21,396 nucleotides of DNA, taken from the NCBI GenBank assembly GCA_035651635.1, contig DASRFK010000253.1:1-21396 (forward strand), read 5' to 3'. Source of the stretch: JANXQE01 sp035651635 (GTDB lineage Bacteria > Verrucomicrobiota > Verrucomicrobiia > Limisphaerales > UBA8199). Position 1 is the first letter of the stretch; every line of letters starts with the position of its first letter. Below the pieces are notes generated by a model. The model did not search any database, had not been told where the DNA came from, and saw only the letters and a list, made by a program, of their open reading frames with translations. Position numbers and translations under genes: made by a program. Of this stretch, positions 15,936 through 21,396 are shown piece by piece.

Positions 15936-16160
15936 CTACCGGGACTCCGCCAACTCCGCTCCCACCTGACAAAGGTAGCTAACCAGTGCTTCCGGCCGAA
16001 TCAGATTCGTTACCGCCGCGCGTTGATCAGGATTGCGCAGCTTCTTATAGGCAACCACCCGCTCGCCGTGGCTGGTAATCAAAATGCATCCCTGGTCGGT
16101 CTTCCAGATCTGCCCCGGGGACAAGGCCACCACCGCGTGTTTTGCTTCAGCGCTTACCAT
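15936..16160 (-). CDS. Small hypothetical protein
   Basis: About 74 residues, soluble, with no signal peptide or membrane segment. The core LSPGQIWKTDQGCILITSHG followed by VVAYKKLRNPDQ reads like a compact beta-rich fold. The coherent hydrophobic pattern supports a real gene although I cannot name the family. Start choice is open: in-frame ATGs lie at 16205, 16196, 16169 and 16160. I use 16160, which has AGAGG ten bases upstream. The ATG at 16205 has AGGA but lies inside an operator-like dyad. It is convergent with the holin-type gene (34-base gap) and follows uvrC in the same direction. Function unknown. Confidence 0.6.
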   Translation of the reverse strand: MVSAEAKHAVVALSPGQIWKTDQGCILITSHGERVVAYKKLRNPDQRAAVTNLIRPEALVSYLCQVGAELAESR

Positions 16161-16203
16161 CTCTTGCATACCTCTATAGACGCACTTGGTTTGCATACGC
16201 TCC

Positions 16204-16219
16204 ATTACAATCCTGTAAT
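16204..16219. promoter_or_regulatory. Operator-like dyad ATTACA-N4-TGTAAT
   Basis: A perfect 6-bp inverted repeat (16204-16209 and 16214-16219) around ATCC lies just upstream of the small hypothetical gene, in one of the few AT-rich patches of the window. A TTGCAA (16229-16224 on the minus strand) next to it could be a -35 box. The symmetry is seen; binding by a repressor, possibly autoregulation, is inference. Confidence 0.35.
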
Positions 16220-16324
16220 TGTTTTGCAATCGAAGTGTGCTCTACGATCCACCGATCACGCTGAAATTAGTCGACCTTTGCACTGCGTTGTCTGACCACG
16301 GCGAGAGTCCTCCGTTGATCCTTA

Positions 16325-16370
16325 TTCGCGTTCATTAGCGTCCATTCGCGGTTGCCTCTTCGCGTTCATT
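16325..16370. repeat. Short direct-repeat tract TTCGCGTTCATT overlapping the uvrC stop
   Basis: TTCGCGTTCATT occurs exactly at 16325-16336 and 16359-16370, with a degenerate copy (AGCGTCCATTCGCGG, 16337-16351) between. The second copy includes the uvrC stop codon (16366-16368). From memory, tracts of alternating TTCGCGT and CCATT or TCATT units occur as interspersed repeats in several bacterial phyla, so this may be one insertion of such an element. The preceding 16230-16324 shows nothing I can name. Confidence 0.55.
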
Positions 16371-18027
16371 GCCTCGCTTCGAGAAAGGCCTTCAGCTCCG
16401 CCGCAGCTTTACCGCCGAATCCCGGCACTTCGGCAATCCGTTCGACTGGCGCCAGGCGAATGCGTTGGACCGAGCCGAATTTCTTTAACAACGCGGCTTT
16501 GCGCCGTTCACCAATATTCGGAAACTCATCCAGGATGCTCTCCGATATTTTGCGCAGCCGCAGCTCCGCGTTATAGGTATTGGCCAAACGGTGGGACTCG
16601 TCTCGCACACGCTGGAGCAGTTTCAACGCCCCGCTTTCGTGCGACAACCGCAGCGGCTCTTTCTCGCCTGGCCGATAAATTTCCTCAAATTCCTTCGCCA
16701 AACCGAGAATCGGGATATGGCTCAGGCCCAGCTTAGCCAATTCGGCGCACGCGACGTTAAGCTGGCCTTTGCCGCCGTCGATCAAGATCAAATCCGGGAG
16801 GGTCCCGCGCTTGGGAAGGGCGCCCGGCGCCCGGTGCGCGCGAGCGTCCGCCGCCGCGGCGTCGGTGCCGGGTGTCAGCGGACGGTAAGTTTGATGCGCG
16901 CGGCTGACATCGTCCACGGCGCGCTGGAGTTCGGTGGCGACGGGCTGGCCCGGCTCATCCGCCGCGGGACCGGAGGCGGCTTCCACCGCTTTGGCTTCGT
17001 TCAGCACGCGGGTGTACCGGCGACGCACCACTTCGGCCACCGAGGCAAAGTCGTCCTGCCCTTCGACCGTTTTGATGCGGAACCGGCGATAGTTCGACCG
17101 GTCCGGACGGCCGTTGCGAAAGCTGACTAACGAGGCGACTTTGAACGTGCCGCTGATATTTGAAATATCAAAACCTTCAATGCGCTCGGGCGGACCGGGC
17201 AAGCCAAGCGCTTCGGCCAGTTCGACTAAATCGCGCGCGGGATCGACGGCGAGCGGCAAGCTATAGGGCACGCGCTCGAAATGGTTGACCTTCCTGGTAG
17301 TGCGACGCAGATTCGCAAGCAAATCGCGCAAGTCGGCGGCGCGTTCATATTCCTGCGACGCGGCGGCTTTTTTCATTTCCTCTTCGAGATGCTCCTGCAT
17401 TTCCTCGCATTGGCCTTCGAGGAAATCACAAGCGGCCTTGACCTGTTCGAGGTACTGCTCCCGCGTGACGTTGGCAATGCACGGCGCCGTGCAATACTTG
17501 AGATGCGCGTACAGGCAATGCTTGTAATCGCGGTCGGTCGGCGTCAAGGGCCGGCAACCGCGCAGATGGTACTGGCGCCGGACCAGGGCCAGGGTGCTGC
17601 GCAAGGCGCTTGAACTTGGGAACGGACCGAAGTACCGCGCCCCGTCGTCTTGTTTCAGCCGGGTCAGGGTGAACCGCGGGATGGGGTCGTTGAAGTTGAC
17701 CTTGAGCATCAGGAACCGTTTGTCGTCGCGAAAACTGACATTGTAGCGCGGATGAAATTCCTTGATGAGCTTGCTTTCCAACAATAGCGCCTCAGGTTCA
17801 CTGCGCACGACGTGAAAATCCAGATCGTGAATGGCATCAACCAGGGCATTAAATTTAAGATCCCAACCCATCCGCCGCGACGATTGGAAGTACTGGCTGA
17901 CGCGTTTGCGCAAGTCGCGAGCTTTGCCGACGTAAATCACCGTCCCGAACCGATCCTTCATCAAGTAAATGCCGGGTTTGTGCGGGAGAAGACCGACTTT
18001 TTTGCGAATGTTCTCGGCCACTGACAT
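16366..18027 (-). CDS. uvrC: UvrABC excinuclease subunit C
   Basis: Product of 553 residues. It makes the 3' and 5' incisions in nucleotide excision repair in complex with UvrB. The GIY-YIG domain lies at about 14-95 (PGIYLM, VIYVGKARDLRKRV). Four cysteines C158, C171, C179 and C183 match the iron-sulphur ligands reported for E. coli UvrC. The UVR motif for UvrB contact is at 217-245. The RNase H-like nuclease has D287 (GFDISNISG), D325/D326 (QDDFASV), D417 (LILIDGGKGQL) and H479 (DESHRLA). Tandem helix-hairpin-helix motifs follow (498-550). The start is ATG 18027; the open frame continues 58 codons but through repeat sequence. An alanine- and proline-rich insert of about 65 residues (343-408) splits the nuclease domain. 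It follows the HEAT gene in the same direction, but 316 bases away. Confidence 0.96.
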   Translation of the reverse strand: MSVAENIRKKVGLLPHKPGIYLMKDRFGTVIYVGKARDLRKRVSQYFQSSRRMGWDLKFNALVDAIHDLDFHVVRSEPEALLLESKLIKEFHPRYNVSFRDDKRFLMLKVNFNDPIPRFTLTRLKQDDGARYFGPFPSSSALRSTLALVRRQYHLRGCRPLTPTDRDYKHCLYAHLKYCTAPCIANVTREQYLEQVKAACDFLEGQCEEMQEHLEEEMKKAAASQEYERAADLRDLLANLRRTTRKVNHFERVPYSLPLAVDPARDLVELAEALGLPGPPERIEGFDISNISGTFKVASLVSFRNGRPDRSNYRRFRIKTVEGQDDFASVAEVVRRRYTRVLNEAKAVEAASGPAADEPGQPVATELQRAVDDVSRAHQTYRPLTPGTDAAAADARAHRAPGALPKRGTLPDLILIDGGKGQLNVACAELAKLGLSHIPILGLAKEFEEIYRPGEKEPLRLSHESGALKLLQRVRDESHRLANTYNAELRLRKISESILDEFPNIGERRKAALLKKFGSVQRIRLAPVERIAEVPGFGGKAAAELKAFLEARQ

Positions 18028-18343
18028 GCCGCTTATACCATACAAGGGACCTGGCGGACCTGGCAAGGACCGGGGCACCGCGGCCCAGGGCAGACGGATC
18101 TCATTCTCGCGGTAGGGACGGCGCGCTGCGCCGTCCGCGCTGCGCCGTCCGCGCTGCGCTCGGCGGCGCAAGGCTGGAATGTGAACGGACCTCCTCGCCA
18201 TTCGTTCCGCCCGCTAAACGCGGGCGGGGACATCGCAGCGCGATGTCCCTACCTCACGGGCGCCCTTTTCCAATGGATTTAGATGCGTTTGCCCTGCAGC
18301 GCGGCAGTGTTGATCGGCAGAGGTCCGGTATCCAGACCCCGCG
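18028..18343. other. Intergenic region between the HEAT-repeat gene and uvrC
   Basis: These 316 bases carry no credible gene; short open frames here are products of the repeats. Positions 18111-18253 are a composite inverted-repeat element described separately. The rest (18028-18110 and 18254-18343) shows no clear terminator or promoter, although a uvrC promoter is expected here on the minus strand. Confidence 0.6.
18111..18253. repeat. Composite inverted-repeat element (MITE/REPIN-like) with 14-bp tandem repeats
   Basis: The ends GGTAGGGAC (18111-18119) and GTCCCTACC (18245-18253) are perfect terminal inverted repeats. At the left end GGACGGCGC-GCT-GCGCCGTCC (18116-18136) forms a 9-bp hairpin. 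At the right end GGGACATCGC-AGC-GCGATGTCCC (18227-18249) forms a 10-bp hairpin. Between them GCGCTGCGCCGTCC is repeated in tandem at 18123-18136 and 18137-18150, with a partial third unit at 18151-18164. Another hairpin, CCGCCCGC-TAAAC-GCGGGCGG, lies at 18207-18227. The two terminal hairpins share only the GGGAC edges and the 3-nt loop size, so structure is conserved more than sequence. No transposase is encoded. Confidence 0.75.
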
Positions 18344-20803
18344 CTACTTGTCTGGCTTAGGTGCCGTGCCACAGCTGACACCCGCGAGCGGGGAACCATC
18401 GACATTGCGCAGTCGGGCGCAAAACTCCCAACCGAGATTGTTCTGAGTAATTTTGAGCAAAAGCGGGTTCCAACCGGCTCTCAACGAGACCTTCACCTTG
18501 TCGGAGCCGGGCTGCAAGGGACGAGCCACATTCAAGGCGTAAACCTGCTTTTCGTTAAGCCAGGCTTTGACGCCGTCGTCGCTGCCCAATTCAAGGATGG
18601 CATCCCTGGGTTGCTCGCTGTGAATCCAAGTACGGACATAGGCGACGCATTGCTGGCCGCCTAAGGTCTTGAGCAAGTCCATCACCCAAGGTCGTTTGGG
18701 GTCGGTCCCAGGCGGGAGAGCGGTCCACTTGGTGTCGGCGCCGGTTTGTGACTCAGGAGCAAAGCCAATATCAAATAAAGCCGCGTAGTCCTTGTCCGCC
18801 TGCCGATAAGGACCGGACACCTGCCAGTCCGTCAGGTACTCGGCGCTTTCCTGGATCTGTTTGAGTGCGTCCTGAACTGCCTGGCGCGTGGCCGGGTCGG
18901 TGGCGACAGCCATCGCTTTGCTAAGGGTGGCAATGCAAGCCGCCGATTGGTTGGCGGGTAGAGCCGAAGCAATTCTTACCGCGGCACGCGCGGCTTCGTT
19001 GTGCAGGTTCGGATCATCAATCTGGGTATCGATGGTTTGCAGAGCCTCAAGATCGGGCACTTCGGCCAGGCCGGCCAAAACTTTGCGGCGCTGCTCCGGG
19101 TGCCTTGCGGCGCGCAGCAGGGCTCGAAGCGCGGCGACCCGCGGACGACTTGCCATCCTGACCGATTCCTCCTGAGTTACTAATCTAACCCCGCCATCAA
19201 TGGCCAGCGAGCGAAAGGCCTCATCCTCTGTGGTGCTGGCCAATTGAACCAGGTCGGGGAGGAGTTCTGAATCTGTGGTGTCGCTCAAGGCGCGCACCGC
19301 CGCAGCGCGCACTTGCGGGTCCTTGTCCTGCAGACCAGTGCGGAGAACGGCTCGAACTTTTGGGTCGACGATCCCGCCGCAGACCGGTAAGAGGGCAACC
19401 CGGGCCTCGGGCGAACCCTTTTCGATTCCTTGGACGAGCGCATCGGCATCGGGACGCTTGCTTTCGATTTGGAGATGCTGATAAGCGGAGTTGACGGCCT
19501 CGGCGGTCTGAACACGAGCAATCTCGTCCGGGGCGCGAAGAACCAAGTCAACCAGTGCCGGCAACTGGGAATTCACGACCAACACACTGAGTGCTTGCAG
19601 CGCTGTTTTCCGCGCCGAATCCCCTGCACGCTGGGCTAATTCCAGCAGTTTCGGCACGGCGCTTTTGTCGTTCCGCGCGCCCAGGGCGCGGGCAGCTTCG
19701 GCTTGGACCTGCGGCGCGCCCGACCCGAGTTGTTCCAGGAGCGCCTCCGCCACATCGCCCCGACTCACCTCAGTCAGAGTCTCTCGCGCGACCTTTTGTT
19801 CATTCGGCCCACCGGAAGCGGCAAAACTCAGGAGCAACGGAACGGTTGTGGCATCGCCAAGCTTTTTCAGTCCCCTCAGAATCGCCAGTTGAACATCGGG
19901 GCCGCTCCTCGCGAGCAGACTGGTGAAAGCGGGCAAAGCGGCTGGGTCTCCGCGTTGGGCCAACCCTTCCACCAGGGCTAACTGAATGTCAGGGTTAACG
20001 CCCGGAAGCAGCCCGGCCACTTCACTGGTAGCCGTGGGCATGGGCAGATCCCGAACGAGTTGCAGAGCGGCCAATTGGTCGGGTCCCGGCGTGCTTGCGA
20101 TTGCGTGGGTTACCATCGAGAGCCCGGCATTGCCAGAGGCGCGAACCCTGCCAATAAAGGCGCCCATCCGGACCTGGTCGGCTTCGCCCGAGACATCCAA
20201 CTGCTCGAAAATGGCAAGTGCGCCGGCGTGTTCTCCCGAAGCGAGCATTTGATTCCCGCAGCGAAACAGGCCGTCGACCGCGGCGGCATGCAGCGAACCG
20301 GTGGAATTGTGGGCGCAAGCGCGCAGCGCTTTGACAGCATCGCCGCCGCCGATCCGGCCGAGTGCGCGCGCGGCGGCGGCATCGGTCCTGGTGTCGGGAC
20401 CATGAATGAGCTGGACTAGCAACGGCAACGCGCTCGCCTCTCTTCGAACCGCTAGCGAATCAATAAGGCCCACCCGCACCAGTCCTTTGGTTTTCGGGAC
20501 GGCCTCGAGCAATGCCGCGCCGGCGTCTTCAAAGGGCATCGGTTCCAGGGCGTAGCGGGCGGAGTGCGAAAGTTGTTCATCGGCGAGCAGTGCGGCGAGC
20601 GCCGGAACGCATCGGGCGGTGCCAATGAACTTCAACCGAGCACAAGCGGCGTCCTTCTCAGCGAGCGAGGCGTTTGACTGCAGCACTTGAATGAGCTGCT
20701 GTTCCTCACTGGGATCCGCCGCGTGCGCCAGGACCAGGGCGCCACGGAGACATGCGCCAAAAATCAAAACTGAAAACACCGATTTTTTCATACGAACAGG
20801 CAT
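18344..20803 (-). CDS. Exported HEAT-repeat protein with C-terminal jelly-roll-like domain
   Basis: Product of 819 residues. A signal peptide is clear: basic MKK start, hydrophobic core SVLIFGACLRGALVLA and probable cleavage after AHA. Residues of about 35-640 are consecutive HEAT/armadillo-type helical repeats, for example LPLLVQLIHGPDTRTDAAAA and VRAVLRTGLQDKDPQVRAAA. From about 658 to the end lies a beta-rich module beginning DWQVSGPYRQADKDYAALF and including LELGSDDGVKAWLNEKQVYA and LRAGWNPLLLKI. This GSDDG/WLN/GWN pattern is common in secreted planctomycete and verrucomicrobial proteins, where it resembles glycosidase jelly-roll or PA14-like folds. No catalytic motif is visible; a scaffold or ligand-binding role is likely. 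The start may be ATG 20803 or ATG 20791. It follows the oxidoreductase gene by 22 bases. Confidence 0.88.
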   Translation of the reverse strand: MPVRMKKSVFSVLIFGACLRGALVLAHAADPSEEQQLIQVLQSNASLAEKDAACARLKFIGTARCVPALAALLADEQLSHSARYALEPMPFEDAGAALLEAVPKTKGLVRVGLIDSLAVRREASALPLLVQLIHGPDTRTDAAAARALGRIGGGDAVKALRACAHNSTGSLHAAAVDGLFRCGNQMLASGEHAGALAIFEQLDVSGEADQVRMGAFIGRVRASGNAGLSMVTHAIASTPGPDQLAALQLVRDLPMPTATSEVAGLLPGVNPDIQLALVEGLAQRGDPAALPAFTSLLARSGPDVQLAILRGLKKLGDATTVPLLLSFAASGGPNEQKVARETLTEVSRGDVAEALLEQLGSGAPQVQAEAARALGARNDKSAVPKLLELAQRAGDSARKTALQALSVLVVNSQLPALVDLVLRAPDEIARVQTAEAVNSAYQHLQIESKRPDADALVQGIEKGSPEARVALLPVCGGIVDPKVRAVLRTGLQDKDPQVRAAAVRALSDTTDSELLPDLVQLASTTEDEAFRSLAIDGGVRLVTQEESVRMASRPRVAALRALLRAARHPEQRRKVLAGLAEVPDLEALQTIDTQIDDPNLHNEAARAAVRIASALPANQSAACIATLSKAMAVATDPATRQAVQDALKQIQESAEYLTDWQVSGPYRQADKDYAALFDIGFAPESQTGADTKWTALPPGTDPKRPWVMDLLKTLGGQQCVAYVRTWIHSEQPRDAILELGSDDGVKAWLNEKQVYALNVARPLQPGSDKVKVSLRAGWNPLLLKITQNNLGWEFCARLRNVDGSPLAGVSCGTAPKPDK

Positions 20804-20825
20804 TGGGAGGGGCGTTAATCAAGGC

Positions 20826-21396
20826 TCATGCGCACCAGGGCGCCCGCTTGGCGATCGAGAGCAGACGCTCGGCTTCATCGTCATTTACGAAATGTTCGCT
20901 CACCGGGTCCCATTTGACCGTGCGATTGAGCTGCTTGGCCACGCCCCCCAGGAGCAAGGCGCTGGCCGCCCGATAAGCCACGTCCGCGTCGCAGATGGGC
21001 CGCTTGCGCGTGCGAATGCATTCCAGGAAATTTCCTGAATGGCTTTCGCTGTGGTACAAGTGGACTTCATTCGGGCGCAAGGGTTCGCGTACGATTTCCG
21101 GAGGGTCAGACACCAGCGCGTTGCGGTCCACGGCGATCCGGCCGTCAGTGCCGACAAAGCAGGCGCCGCCTTCGCCGCCGATCGGTTCGTTCGGGTAGGG
21201 TTTTCCGTAAACCACCACCCCGCTGCCATACCGGTAACAGGACCGATTATTTTCCATGAAGATTTCCACCGGCCCGGTCGCATCCGCGTCGGCAGCCCAC
21301 TGGACGATGTCGTAGTGATGCTGTCCCCAGTTAAGTTCGCCGATATCAAAACGGTGTGGGCCGGTAATACCATCGTAAGGCAACCACGGGGCGGGG
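20826..21396 (-). CDS. Gfo/Idh/MocA-family oxidoreductase, C-terminal part, cut by window end
   Basis: At least 190 residues are open to the window edge, beginning PAPWLPYDGITGPHRFDIGE. The segment NWGQHHYDIVQWAADADATG is the family pattern in which the histidines contribute to the active site. The stretch VHLYHSESHSGNFLECIRTRKRP is typical of the C-terminal sheet domain of the large verrucomicrobial and planctomycete subfamilies, often exported by the Tat route. The N-terminal Rossmann domain and any signal peptide lie outside. These enzymes oxidise or reduce sugars and cyclitols with NAD(P); the substrate cannot be told here. The HEAT-repeat gene follows by 22 bases, so the two are probably co-transcribed. 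Confidence 0.9.
   Translation of the reverse strand, partial: PAPWLPYDGITGPHRFDIGELNWGQHHYDIVQWAADADATGPVEIFMENNRSCYRYGSGVVVYGKPYPNEPIGGEGGACFVGTDGRIAVDRNALVSDPPEIVREPLRPNEVHLYHSESHSGNFLECIRTRKRPICDADVAYRAASALLLGGVAKQLNRTVKWDPVSEHFVNDDEAERLLSIAKRAPWCA

Noticed and set aside
18033..18233. Short minus-strand open frame between the HEAT gene and uvrC
   Set aside because: Its translation comes from the hairpin and tandem-repeat sequence and has no gene-like features.

Overview
The window is 21.4 kb of GC-rich bacterial chromosome. No rRNA or protein taxonomic marker is present. The lineage guess, Verrucomicrobiota (Pedosphaera/Limisphaerales-like), is inference. It rests on three things: a secreted HEAT-repeat protein with a C-terminal jelly-roll-like module next to a Gfo/Idh/MocA oxidoreductase, weak Shine-Dalgarno use with many GTG/TTG starts, and hairpin-type interspersed repeats between genes. 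Nothing here looks like a phage, plasmid, CRISPR array or complete insertion sequence.

Layout. 1-206 (-): start of a CheY/Rcp1-type response regulator cut by the window edge. 207-697: non-coding, with a strong minus-strand intrinsic terminator (442-480) and an isolated perfect 18-bp palindrome (596-634). 698-10344 (-): five-gene efflux block, in transcription order a LytS-type sensor kinase, a LytTR response regulator (4-bp overlap), a 146-bp gap holding a 10-bp-period direct repeat and a candidate promoter, then mdtA-, mdtB- and mdtC-like genes for a heteromeric RND pump. No outer-membrane TolC-type gene is present. 10345-10782: divergent intergenic region with a pair of inverted hairpin repeats (REPIN-like). 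10783-13126 (+): zwf and pgl, the first two steps of the oxidative pentose phosphate pathway. 13127-13458: candidate small structured RNA or leader with its own promoter, pseudoknot, three-way junction and terminator hairpin. 13459-15901 (+): accA (fatty-acid synthesis), manA (mannose-6-phosphate isomerase) and a small four-helix membrane protein of the phage-holin-4/DUF360 type. 15936-16160 (-): small unknown protein with a dyad operator-like site upstream. 16366-18027 (-): uvrC with an unusual linker insertion. 18028-18343: second composite inverted-repeat element with 14-bp tandem repeats. 18344-21396 (-): HEAT-repeat exported protein preceded by a Gfo/Idh/MocA oxidoreductase cut by the window end.

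How the genes work together. The minus-strand block 10344-698 reads as a self-contained sense-and-export unit: the kinase and LytTR regulator are co-translated, and the repeat in front of mdtA is a natural candidate for the LytTR target. The plus-strand block is central carbon metabolism. zwf-pgl and accA-manA-holin are probably separate transcripts, because a promoter and hairpin terminator lie between pgl and accA.

The most interesting item is the structured RNA at about 13240-13406. Two long perfect helices (10 bp and 9 bp) interleave as an H-type pseudoknot, further helices could form a three-way junction, and an 11-bp hairpin with a GCAA loop ends it 55 nt before accA. I could not match it to a known RNA family from memory.
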